This document shows positions 12,064-23,063 of a DNA stretch of 64,000 bases, in pieces (within the stretch, counting starts at the first letter, position 1; each line of letters begins with the position of its first letter). The notes beneath the pieces are model-generated. The model had not been told where the DNA came from. It saw only the letters and a program-made list of their open reading frames with translations, and did no database searches. The translations under genes and the position numbers were made by a program. The stretch is from Exobasidium rhododendri. Lineage: Eukaryota > Basidiomycota > Exobasidiomycetes > Exobasidiales > Exobasidiaceae. The DNA is taken from the NCBI GenBank assembly GCA_026210745.1, contig CP110631.1, positions 1,364,001 through 1,428,000 on the forward strand, in the 5' to 3' direction.

Positions 12064-12842
12064 GTCGATGAATGCTGTCGTGATACTTCGAACTTGTCCT
12101 TGGACTGTAGGAATTAAATTTAAATGGTGGAATAGAGGGTTTGTCGTCCACTCCCTATTGTCTATTGTGAAGTAGTGTGAAGGGCCGCAGAAGAAAAATG
12201 ACGTTGGACTTCTGGGCTGTATTTGAGCATCGAGCAACAGGAGCACAATTACTGGCTAATTCTCCTTTTCTTGCCTCTCTCTTGTCTCGCATTATTCGCT
12301 GCTCTAAAGAGCGGACACTTTCTTTCTCGTCAAACTGTTCCAGAAGTGTTATTGTTCTAATTACTATCAAACATGGTATTTGTAAACTTTTCACATACAA
12401 CACATTTCAATACGTGCTTGCTTAGTCCAACAAGTACACTTCTTGATACTGTACACAAGTTGTCGCGCGCAACACCCTTTTGGCTGGGGCCTTTTTTTTT
12501 TCTAAACCATCACCAAACACTTCTTCTGTTTGAGGCTCTCGATTGTCATTGCTCGTTCTTGCAGCTGCAATTACACGCAACGATATCTCAGGCCGAACCA
12601 AGTCATAACATTAGATAACTTTCTTCTCCTCACATACTCGAGGTAGAAAGAAGGAGGAGAATAAGAAGAAGGAAGGATAGCTGTGCTGCAGGTCGGTGAG
12701 TCAGGGATAGAGGCATGGAGAGGTGCTGGACTAGGAGCTAAGCAGGGCACCATCTATTTTGCGTATCATAGAGTCGTCAGGAAAAGAACTTATCAGGCTG
12801 TGTGCGTAATTTGACCGCTCAAGCAGCCAAATCTTTGTCAAC
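12064..12842. promoter_or_regulatory. Divergent intergenic region, CCC1 / KAP95
   Basis: About 780 bases contain the promoters of two divergent genes. A run of ten T lies at 12492-12501. Several ORFs of 60-82 codons occur but none resembles a protein family, and no RNA gene is visible. Confidence 0.45.
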
Positions 12843-15814
12843 ATGGACGCTGCAGCGCTTCTCACCAACACGCTCTCACCTGGTAAGTAGCAATGGCCGT
12901 TGCAACGACACACCAAAATAGCTGCTAATGAACATTGTCCCGTGTCACCTTTTCTCCGGAAGATGCAACGGTGCGTCAAGGCGCTGAACAGGAGCTTTCT
13001 GCAGCTGCTCAGAACAATTATGTTAGTGTGAAAAGGGTGTGATGCTGTGGGGGATCGGCTGCTGATAGGAGTCCTTTCCTGTCTGTTTCATGTGTACTCA
13101 GCCGGCATACATGAGCACACTTGCGACCGAGCTCGCCAATGAAAGTGCGCCGTCTCATGTTCGTAATGCTGCTGGACTGGCACTCAAGAACGCCCTGAGT
13201 GCCAAGGAGTCGCACAGATCGGCAGACTACGCAGAAAGGTGGTTCAAATTGGCAGAGGAAGCTCGCAACGAAATAAAGCAAAAGGTCTTTGCTGCACTAG
13301 CAAGTCAAGACAACAGAGCGGGACTCTCAGGTGCTCAAGTCTTGGCCTCGATTGCTGCAGTGGAATTACCAGTGGGTCAAAGCCAGGACATGATAGGGCA
13401 ATTGCTATCACAGATGGGAGACGTCAGTAACGTCAACTTGAGAAGAGCCACACTCCAAGCAATCGGTTTCATCTGCGAGACTTCGGTGAGTGTTGCGTAA
13501 CGGGACTGTGCATAACTTGTAAGACCACGAACTTTTCCTCATTCAATCTGTCCACGTCGCACAGCAATCGGAGGCCTTGTCATCGCAGTCAAACGAGATT
13601 TTGACAGCTGTCATTCAAGGCGCTAGAAAGGAAGAAGGACCACCGGAAGTCCAATTGGCAGCACTCCAGGCTCTTTTTAATTCGCTAGAATTCGTCAAGG
13701 CAAACTTTGAGAGGGATGGAGAGAGGAATTACATCATGCAGGTGGTCTGCGAGGCGACGCAGAGTGCCAACATTGACATCAAAGTGGCTGCATACGAGTG
13801 CTTGGTGCGAATAATGCAGCTCTACTATGACAAGATGCGACATTATATGGAGCAAGCTCTATTTGGCGTGAGTTACCTCGTCGATATTCCTGATCCGCTC
13901 GTTCTCCATAGTAATCCCAAACACTTCTCTTACCTTGATTGTGATGCACAGTTGACTGTTCTCGGCATGAGAGACGCAGAGCCGAGGGTGGCCTTGCAAG
14001 CCATTGAATTTTGGTCGACAGTATGTGAAGAAGAGATCGATCTGATTTTAGAGATGCAAGAAGCACAGGATTATGGTGAAGTTCCGGAAAGGACATGTCA
14101 CAATTTTGCAAGGATTGCCGTCACAGAGATCATGCCAGTCTTGATGGATCTAGTCAAGACGCAAGACGAAGATGCCGATGAAGATGAATGGGATGTTTCA
14201 AAGGCAGCAGGTGTCTGTATTGGCCTGTTGGCTCAGAGCGTCAACGATGACATTGTTCCGTTGGCCATTCCCTTTATTGAAGCGAACATCAAGAGCGCAG
14301 ATTGGAGGGCGAGAGACGCATCCGTCTTGTGTTTTGGTCAGATTCTAGACGGTCCAAGTACGGTGACATTGACACCTCTTGTAGAACAAGCTTTGCCGAC
14401 CATCATTGAGATGATGACTGATTCAAGCGCGGCCGTCAAGGATTCGGTAGCATGGACGCTGGGCAGAATTACAGATCTACTCTGCAGTGTCATCAGTGCC
14501 GACGTTCACTTGCCAGCATTGGTGCGGGCTGCTATCACTGGACTACAGGACAAGCCCCATATTGCCATGTTGAGTGGCTGGACTCTCTTGAACTTGACAG
14601 AGCAGCTAGGAGGGTCAGCTGCCCCTCAAGACGATGGCTCTCCCTCACGAACAAGTCCCATCTCCAGATTCATGCCCGACATTACCAACAGCCTTCTGGC
14701 AGCAACAGCTAGACCGACCAACGAACAGAATGCAAGGACATCTGCTTATGAGGCTCTCTCCACATCTATGCAAGGTTGTGCTGTAGACTGCTTGCCACAA
14801 GTCAGTGCCGTGCTACTTGCCATGCTCGAGAGGCAAGAGCAGTTGAATGGGATGTCTACGCAGCTGGTAGGCATCGACGATCGCAACAATTGGTCGGAGC
14901 TCCAGACCAACCTTTGCAGCGTCTTGCAATCGATTGTCAGAAGGCTGGGAAGCGAGATTACGCCAATGAGTGATCGTATCATGACAAGTCTATTGACTAC
15001 CATTCAGAACTGTGGAAGACAAAGTGAAGCGCTGGAAGATGCTTTCATGGCAGTTGGTTCGATCATCAGTGCACTGGAAGGCAACTTTGAAAAGTACCTT
15101 TCTGCCTTCGCACCATTCCTCAGTGAAGGACTACGAAGACATGAAGAGACTCAGCTATGCAAGTCATCCGTTGGACTCGTCGGCGATATCTGTCGTGCTT
15201 TGGGAAAGAATGCAAACACGTATGCTGGCGACTTTATGAATGTCTTGTTCGAGAATCTGCAGAGCCAAACGCTTAGTCGAGATGTCAAGCCTACGATTCT
15301 AAGCAGTTTCGGAGATATTGCACTGGGCATCGGAGCAGGATTTGAGCCTTATTTGGTCACTACCATGGCTGTCTTGCAGCAAGCATCCCTTTCGATCGGG
15401 AGCCAAGCAGTGACCGACTTTGAGATGGTGGACTTCCTGAGCACGCTTCGAGAAGGTATTGCCGAAGCTTACGTTGGAATCGTCGGTGGCTTCCGATCCG
15501 ACGACCAAATCAACATGTTGAAGCCCTACGTGGAGACCATCTTCAGCTTCATCCAATCAGTGGCTACCTTTTCCACGGCGGATCGGTCAGAACCCTTGCT
15601 ACGATCGACCGTCGGGCTGCTGGGCGACCTGTGCAATGCTTTCCCCAACGGCGAATTGCAGTCCATGTTGTCCATGCAAGCTATACCAGAACTGATCAAA
15701 GAAGCTCGAAGTCGATCGTATGGGCAAGAGACAAGAAAGACGGCAGCTTGGACTCGAGAGCAAGTCAAATTAGCTTCAGCAGGGTCAAACGTCGCGACAG
15801 CACCAGTCTCCTAA
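12843..15814 (+). CDS. KAP95: Importin subunit beta-1 (karyopherin Kap95)
   Basis: Five exons: 12843-12882, 12963-13021, 13102-13485, 13565-13867 and 13952-15814, giving 882 residues, close to the usual ~860-876. The first two exons are tiny (40 and 59 nt) and rebuild the importin-beta N-terminal domain: DATVRQGAEQELSAAAQNNY followed by PAYMSTLATELANE. The rest is a HEAT-repeat solenoid with recognisable LTVLGMRDAEPRVALQAIEF and FWSTVCEEEIDL. The acidic patch DEDADEDEWDVSKAAG matches the acidic loop used in RanGTP and importin-alpha handling. Kap95 carries importin-alpha/NLS cargo through nuclear pores. The fourth intron (13868-13951, 84 nt) is a stop-free multiple of three that would otherwise insert 28 residues between LFG and LTVLG. 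Intron 2 uses a GTTAGT donor. Confidence 0.96.
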
Positions 15815-16270
15815 AAAACGTTCTTCCTGCTCTCTTCGTCAGCCCACTCAGTACACCGCATCTGTCAAGCGAGACCTCTTTGATACTCTCGAAGAATTCC
15901 TCCTCCAATTCCACCCGTTCCGCCTCTCATTCAACGTCTTGTTTCACCCACAGTACCATCAACATATTCCCTTTCCTCCCTCCAAGCATGTAATTCTCTC
16001 GGTCTCTATAAAGCCCGACCTCACCACCCTTGATCGCCTCGTCATATTGTCATTCTAAATACAAGGTCTGCACTAGATTCTCGAAAGCCCTACTCTTACC
16101 TCCAGTAGTCGTCTCCTACCTACCTCGCCGTCTTCATCAACACCCTCTTCGCCCTCCCTCCTTTCGAACTAAAAAGACAGCTAATACATTAAAGAGATAA
16201 TAATAGAAGACTATGAACACAATCATCCACTTGCCACCGGCTGCCTTCACATCCCCTTTTGTGGCACAGC
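15815..16270. other. Convergent 3' intergenic region
   Basis: About 455 bases separate the ends of KAP95 and the USP-like gene. The sequence is pyrimidine-rich with AT-rich stretches around 16170-16215 that could serve 3'-end formation. No gene is seen. Confidence 0.4.
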
Positions 16271-19200
16271 CTACGACTCTTTCACGTCGTGCATTGTGAC
16301 TTCGCTGTCTTGCTCTTGTTCGTACTTCACCTTTACCATCTCTGCCAACTGTGTTCCGAATGACGCGTTGTCAGCTTCGATGCAATCCTTTGAAATTTGC
16401 GAGAGGAAGGTGAGGAAAGTGTTGTAAGAGGCGGTTTGAACGGGGAGAGGGAGGTAAGGTGTGATTTGACGTCAGTGACTGCCTGCCCAACCTCCTTTCT
16501 TCACCATTCGTACTCACCACCAGGGGTGTTTTTGCCCACCAATTCATGACTGTATCTAAGCGGATCGTCTTGTTTGGCGTACCATCGACCCCTGCAGAAG
16601 GCCCTCCCGTTGCTTCAACTGCTCTGCCAGTCAACGGAGCCTCCTCTTCGCACCGTTCTTCATGACGAGTGTAGATGAAGAAAGAGGCCGTGTTGGGATC
16701 CCCAAGCACATCAGCTTCAGTCACTTGCTCCTTAGCGCCGTCGCATATCTTCCACCAAGCGGTTGATGAGGGTGTCGTTGGATCTCGAGAGTAGTGATCA
16801 TCATGCTTAACGTAGCTCCAAGCCATCTGCTCGTTGTTCATCATGACCGCCTGCAAGTCATATCGAATCTGAGTCGGAGGTTTCCCAACAAGACGAGACG
16901 AGAAAGAAAGTCAAATACACGAGGCAAGCAGAAGGGAGAAAAGCCTTTTTCTCATCAACGTTCTCTAGGGACTCACGCTTTGTAATTGTGGGTCTGCGAG
17001 CCCTTCCAAGAACCCACCCATGATTGCCTTACGTTCGGCTTCCACCGCCGTTTGCTCTCTTTTCAAATGAGCGTCCACTCTTTCGATCTCTCGCTCTAGA
17101 GTGGATGACATCTTTGACAAGCGAACGCCCGCTTCTTTGATGCTTTCCAGCCGCATCCTATCTGCGTCTTGACGATGGCAGATCTCTTCAAAGTACCTCA
17201 GACTGTCACGAAGAAGTGTCCGCGCGTCCGTGCCCTTGCAATTGGTGAGGGTGTTAACATGTGAGCGAGCACCGTCTGTTGGGCCTCTGCGTCTGTTTCC
17301 CGGCCCACGTACTCACTTGGTGCCAGCCAATGCTCCTCTTGTACTTTTCCAGCTCTTCGATCTTTGAGAGGTGGCCCTTGACCTTTTCGCTGTCCAATCC
17401 GAGTCGCACACCGTTCCTCTTCTCGAACATGAACTGATCCAAGTCTGCAAACGAATAAGAGACGGAGACAGTCGTCAAAGACGAGTAAGAAGAGGAAAGA
17501 TTGAGGAGCTCCGCTACACTACTCACACAGCACACTTTCCACCTGGAAGGAAGCAATTTCCTCTTTCACACTGGAACCGTTTCCGAACTCCATTGGCAAG
17601 GCACCAGCCCCAAATCTGCCCAAGCTGAAGAAGAGCGTAGATGCAGTCGAGGTGTACAACGACTTGTCATCTGAAAGGTGAGCATAGAGCGCCTTGTGCA
17701 CGCTGGTGTTGACATTGTTGTGGATGAGTTGATGGACAGTGACCTCGTAGTGATCCTTTGGCCTCCGCAGATTCTTAGGCTCATCGCTTTGAGGTGCCAC
17801 ACCTGCTGCAGTATAGGACAGGCAAGCACTGGGTGATGGTGACGATGCGAGAAAGGAAGAAGAAAAGTGAACATCAAGTATTGATTGGCTTCAGCACGGC
17901 AAGCCTTTCTGCCCTCTAATGCATTTCTCACTTTTTCATCATCGACTTGCTGTCATCGAGATTGTCCGTCCTGTTCAAGCAGTCGACGGCTGTAATGATT
18001 GTCTCAATCGTCGATGACACATGACCTGTGTGCAGGATCATCACCATGAGTCAGTCCTTCTCCGTAGAGAGCAAGCTCGCTCTTACACTCACAGCTAGCG
18101 ACGTCACTTGCTGGTCTTCGAGAGCTATTCATAACATAAGCATAGTTGCTCTTGGCCGGGTGGCTTATGACATCTTCGGCCAGACAAATTGGCCTCTTTG
18201 TGTAGGTGAGGAAGACAAAGAGGGTAAGAAGTCGAATTGTAGCTGTGATGAGCCTGTAGTAAGCATTGCAGATCTCATCTGTACCTCTCATGCTCCTTGC
18301 GCGCTTGTCACACACCCTCTACCGCGCCTCTTTGCTCCTCTGTCGCGACGATCATGCTCGTACGCCAGGCTTCGTCGCTCCAAAGGGTGACGCCATTGGG
18401 GCTTTGACCTTGCCAGTAATTCTCCATCGTAGCCGGAGAGCCATCTGCCAAGCGAAAGTCGTGGAGCTTGAGGGACAGGAGTGCTTGACGGAAAGGTCTA
18501 GCGGCATACAAAGCTTGTATTGCCGAGGAAAATAGACTCAGGAATGGATTCGGTGGGACAATGATCACAGGTCTGACGATAGGTTAGGAGGGATTCTTTA
18601 ATGCACTTCCCAGGATCGACGATGAAATCGCCTCTTTCCCGTCCCCGAAATCGACTTACTGCTCTGGAGCTCGCAGACGAAATCCTCCCAATGAGTCAAG
18701 ATTTTGGTTCGTCGACTGCGGCGTTTGCGCTCGAGTCATTGATGCATCTTGCTGCATACTGGCTTCGATTGCTCTCGAAAGGGCATCGTCATCGTCGCTT
18801 GCCTGCTTGAATGAAGTCAGAAGTTCAGTGCTTGCTCTAGTCGCACTCTCTTCTTCGCGCCTGCTTCATCTTGCCGCATCTCACAAATACAGGAGACAGA
18901 GTCAAGGCCACTCACTGCGATAGCACCACTTCTCGTTTTGTAGCCGTAATCCTGTTGCTTCTTCTGTCTGCTCGTTTCGCTTTCGAGAGACGCCTGCATA
19001 GCCTTCCTAAAGTCGTCGTCCTCGTCATCGCCTGTAAGATCGACTGGTGTATTTCTCTTCTTCGAAGCTGATGTCGTGTGCACGATTTCAGCGCCAGCGA
19101 TCAAACAATTCTCTAGAGCCTACGCACGAAGCATATACTTACTTCGCTCTGGTTTACTTGCAGCAAGATCATAAGTACCCCAATCCTGCTCAAATGCCGT

Positions 19201-19684
19201 GCTTTGTGTTTGTGGCCCAATCGGTGTACTGGCCGGGTCATTCCAAGTAGTGAGCGCCTTTGAGTAGTCGTGATCCGCTGGTGCCGCATTTTGACTGCTC
19301 TGCTGCGCTTGTCCAAGGTCAGCAGGAACTGTCGACTGGTACGTGAGAATGTTGCCATGTCAATCTCGAGCAAACGTAAAGGAAGTAGTCCTTCTGTAAA
19401 ATGTGGCGCCTCTCTTTCACTCACGTAGAAGGCCATGATCGCGGCCTGCACATCGTCTCCGTTTCGCTGAAAGTAGAATAAGTTTCGGGGATCTATAACG
19501 CCATCGTTGCAAGAAACCTCATCGTATCTTTCTCACCTGGAGAAGCACTCTTGCCGTTGAAAGATCACATGCTGCAACCTCCATCACCTGGCTGCGAGAT
19601 ATGTGAGAAGGGTGAGGCTCTAATATCAGTATCGACAGGGCGATGAGAGTGCATTCGCCCAACATACCTTTCCCTTTCCTCCAT
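16271..19684 (-). CDS. USP25/28-like protein with UBA, SIM and two UIMs; catalytic Cys and His apparently lost
   Basis: Fourteen exons read as one 772-residue protein: 19684-19668, 19591-19537, 19466-19425, 19335-19143, 19067-18916, 18802-18660, 18572-18316, 18242-18093, 18025-17932, 17888-17527, 17444-17317, 17234-16977, 16868-16518 and 16387-16271. Order: UBA-like domain (about 6-38, ending GDDVQAAIMAFY), SUMO-interacting motif (VDLTGDDEDDD, about 111), UIM1 (DFRKAMQASLES), UIM2 (DALSRAIEASMQQD), then a USP fold from about 203. This order is that of USP25/USP28. The Cys-box region reads PFLSLFSSAIQALY, with Ser at the usual Cys position. The His-box region reads LQAVMMNNEQMAWSYVKHDD, with no Gly-His-Tyr. 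The trailing WWKICDGAKEQVTEADVL still looks like the end of a USP domain. It probably binds ubiquitin/SUMO chains without cleaving them. The last splice is uncertain (reading through ends at 16371), as are the 18802/18805 acceptor and the 43-nt intron 17931-17889. Confidence 0.75.
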
Positions 19685-19887
19685 CCTTAAGTGATTCCCC
19701 GCGCTTTTGGCCTTCTACTTGATGGTGTAAGGAGGGGTTAAAGATCGACGATCAGTCTGTCAAGAAGGTGCTGCTGGAGTAGTCAGGTACGACTTCTGGG
19801 GAGAGAATCAGCCTACCCGCGCACGGAGCAGGCCAAAAACATTGAGACGGGTGGGAAGGCCATTTGCAGAACCCTCGCCCGGACTAC

Positions 19888-22800
19888 ATGCTCAATAGAC
19901 AGCTGTGCTCACTGCTACTCCGCAATCGCTCTCTGTACAGTACTCCTAATAGCAGACAGTTCATGTCGACAGAGAAAGTAGCAAGCAGCATCACCGTCGC
20001 TCCTTATGGAGCCTGGAAGTCACCAATCAGTGCGGAAATATTGACACAGAAGAATGTCGCTTTCGGTGAAATCGCAGTCGCCAATTGTACCGGTGCCAAG
20101 GCAGATGTTGTGTTTGTTGAAAATAGACCTCAAGAGGCAGGCCGAGCGGCTCTGATAAGGAAGACGATAGATCTGCATACCTTACAAGTAGAAGATGTTG
20201 AGGGCGAAGAGATCGACTTGACCAGGGGACTACATAATGCTCGGTCCGGTGTGCACGAGTATGGCGGGGGAGCTATGATGTCTCCACGTAGGAACACAGT
20301 GATGTATACAGACTACAAGAGCTTCAATGTATTTGAAGTCGAGAATGAAGGAGAGCCTCAGAAATTGACGGCAGGTGAGTGTGAGAGGCGATAAAAGCTT
20401 TCCAAGATCGCTCAAAGTCCTGGTCCTCCCTTCCTTTCAATCTCGGGAGTAGACAATGCTCTCCACCGCTTTGCAGACTTCACTCCTCATCCCCATGAAC
20501 CTCTCTTCGTCTGTGTGCTGGAAGACCATACGCAGGATACGCCGCAACAAGTCGTCAACACACTGGTCAGTGTGAGCAAACGAAGCTCACTTACCCATAC
20601 CCTCGTGTCCGGCAGTGACTTCTACGCCAATCCTCGCATTTCACCAGACGGCAAATACATCACCTGGGTGAGCTGGAATCACCCCAGTATGCCTTTCTTT
20701 GCTACACAGCTTTGGATCGCACAATTGAGCGTCAATGCAGAAGATGACAGACTTGAGATCAACAATGCGAGAATCATTGGAAAAGAGGGTGCCGATGAAG
20801 TCAGTCATCACCCAGTGTGGGTAGACGACACAACACTGGTCTTCAGCAACGATCGAACAAATTTTGGCAACCTCTACAAGGTGAACGTCACAGAACACAA
20901 CGGTCAAAACTTGACTGCGCCCCTGCCGATATGCCAGAAGCCAATGAAAAGCGAATTCATCAGCCCATTCTGGATCCTCAATGCTTCCTGCTTTGTCCCT
21001 GTAGGCAATGGGTGGCTTGCATGCACGACTGTGACAAAGGCAATCACGTCTTTCATCCTACTACACATCGAAACAGGTGAAGTCCGACCTCTGAAGTCAC
21101 CATTCGTGGTCATTGATCAATTGCGTGCGATTGAGGAGACCGGAGTAGTCGTCTTCAATGGCGTGCAGTCGAACGAGCCCAGTGCAGTGGTAATCATGGA
21201 CTTAAAGTCTGCTATCGACCAGTCCGAGGAGTCGCCTCGCTGGAGTATCGTCAAACGTAGCTCGAATGTAGTCGAGCAAGGTGTTGTGCCGAGGGAATAC
21301 CTTACTAAGGCAGAAGTGATTGAATTCCCGACTGAGCTACCCAGCGGCGAGAAAACGACTGCCCACGCCGTCATCTTCCCACCATGTAACCTGAAATATA
21401 GAGCTCCAGCAGGTACTTCGCCGCCATGTATAGTCAAGATTCACGGCGGACCGACGGCCAATGCCAACTCGGGATTGAATTTGTCAATCAACTATTGGAC
21501 CTCTCGAGGATATATGATCTGCATGGTCAATTACGGTGGAAGTACAGGTTACGGTAGAGAGTACATGCTACGATTGGAAGGACAGTGGGGAGTGGTAGAC
21601 GTTCGGGATGCTGTAGCAGCTGCCAAATATTTGGGATCTCCTAGAAAGACCACTAGCCAAGACGATAGTAAAGCGGAGAGGAGAATCAGTCGACTCGCAC
21701 AGACTCAGATGGCTAATCTCACGGAAAGGAGACTGCCAAGTGGAGCAATCGAATTTACGCTGCATAATCCTGGCACTTGGTCGATCAAGATGTGGGACAT
21801 ACTGCTGACTGCCACTCTTTGTGCGGTAGGTGCACTCGTTCCTGGTTTGGAGGTGTACCAGGGTGCGGCAGTGGCTGGATTAGCTTGGTTGTACAGCAAA
21901 TTGACTCATGTCCAGAAAGGTGAATAGCAGCGCGAGAGACCCTTTTACCAGCCACATAGACTCTGATATAAAGCATCCTCATCCCTCTTCCTATCGTGAC
22001 TGCAGAGATTGTCTTGGCTATCCCGACTGTAGGCCTACAGCTGACTACAGTGAGAGGATTCAGCATCCCAACACTGAGCAGTGGAAAAGTAGGCAAACAT
22101 GATTCGCAGCGCCAATTTACAACCTCGAAGCAGACAAAGTTGATACCTCGAGATTGCATTCTGGACGTCGTCACCAACGAAGCTTTCCGACGTTGGGGTG
22201 TGGTTGACTATCTTGCCGTAGCTACTAGACCGTCTCCTGCGTCCGCCTCGAGTGCTTCTCGTGGACATCAACTGGAGATCCTATTTCCTAATCTGCTACC
22301 TCGCCTGCCGGTCGTGGAGCGAGTTTATCGCTCCGTCTATCCCGCCCTCTTCTATCACGAGAGCCCGTCTAAGGTGCTCCACGACTCACGCTCTACCGAT
22401 GTCGAGAAGGGACAAGATGATGGTCAGCAATCTCCTCTCCCGCTTGCTGATCCCGACAAGATTGCCATCTCTGGTGGTTCAGCCGGGGGCTTTACTGTTC
22501 TTGCATCACTTTGTCTCTACCCTAACGCATTCAAGGCAGGTTGCTCCAGCTATGGGGTGTCTGATATTGCCGCCCTAGACGCCGAGTCTCACAAATTCGA
22601 ATCGAGATACACCGAAAGGTTGATGGGCGGAAGCCCTAGTCAGGTGCCCGATATTTATCGAGATCGAAGTCCTATCAACATGGCAAATAAGATCACTTCA
22701 CCCGTCTTACTGCTGCAAGGCGACATCGACAAGATCGTGCCACCAGAGCAGAGTGAAAGCATGTACAAAGAAATCTTAGAATCGGGCACCAAGGCCAAGT

Positions 22801-22919
22801 ACATCCTCTTTGAAGGCGAGGGCCACGGTTTCCGAAAAGCAGAAAATATCAAAAGGGCATTAGAAGAGGAAGAAGCTTGGTACAGGGCTTGCTTTCACAT
22901 CGGTAGGAGCCAAGCATAG
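19888..22919 (+). CDS. S9 family serine peptidase (acylaminoacyl/dipeptidyl peptidase type) with an inserted PIG-H domain
   Basis: Three exons: 19888-20374, 20453-21919 and 22006-22919, one continuous frame of 955 residues. An N-terminal leader with few acidic residues (LNRQLCSLLLRNRSLYSTP) could target mitochondria, and a second Met at 19963 would give a cytosolic form. A beta-propeller follows (RISPDGKYITWVSWNHP, HHPVWVDDTTLVFSNDRTNF). The hydrolase begins around 485 with IVKIHGGPTANANSG and NYGGSTGYGREY. After the helix VVDVRDAVAAAKYLGS, where the family normally goes within ~10 residues to the nucleophile elbow, about 223 residues of a complete PIG-H protein intervene. The peptidase then resumes at DPDKIAISGGSAGGF. 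The triad is intact: Ser810, Asp893 (GDIDKIV) and His925 (GEGHGF). It shares a 203-bp divergent promoter with the USP-like gene. I do not recall this arrangement elsewhere. Confidence 0.85.
21709..22412 (+). other. GPI15: Embedded PIG-H (Gpi15) subunit of GPI-GlcNAc transferase
   Basis: Within the peptidase frame, a complete PIG-H protein starts at an internal ATG (21709, context CAGATGG). It contains an amphipathic start (RRLPSGAIEFTLHNPGTWS), a two-helix membrane hairpin (WDILLTATLCAVGALVPGL then GAAVAGLAWLYSKL), and the PIG-H core EIVLAIPTVGLQLTTVRG, KLIPRDCILDVVTNEAFRRW, VVDYLAVA and LEILFPNLLPRLPVVERVY. Its own 86-nt intron (21920-22005) falls just before the EIVLAIP strand. PIG-H is a non-catalytic subunit of the ER complex that adds GlcNAc to phosphatidylinositol, the first step of GPI synthesis. 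It has no stop codon of its own; the frame continues into the peptidase. No other PIG-H copy is seen in this window. Confidence 0.85.
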
Positions 22920-23063
22920 CTGCAGCCTATTCATATGTACATGAGTGATGGACCCCCTCTTTCTTGCGCTGAAACTGTCAGAAGGGGGATTTGCAATGCT
23001 ACAAGACTATTTTGATTTAGTGTACAGTTTGGTTTATCGTGGTCAAGACTTGATTCTTTCGTT

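Noticed and set aside
19068-19142. A ~24-nt intron ending at the first AG after the donor in the USP-like gene
   Set aside because: Too short to splice, and it enters a frame that breaks the SIM/UIM segment; the CATCAG acceptor before 19067 restores it.
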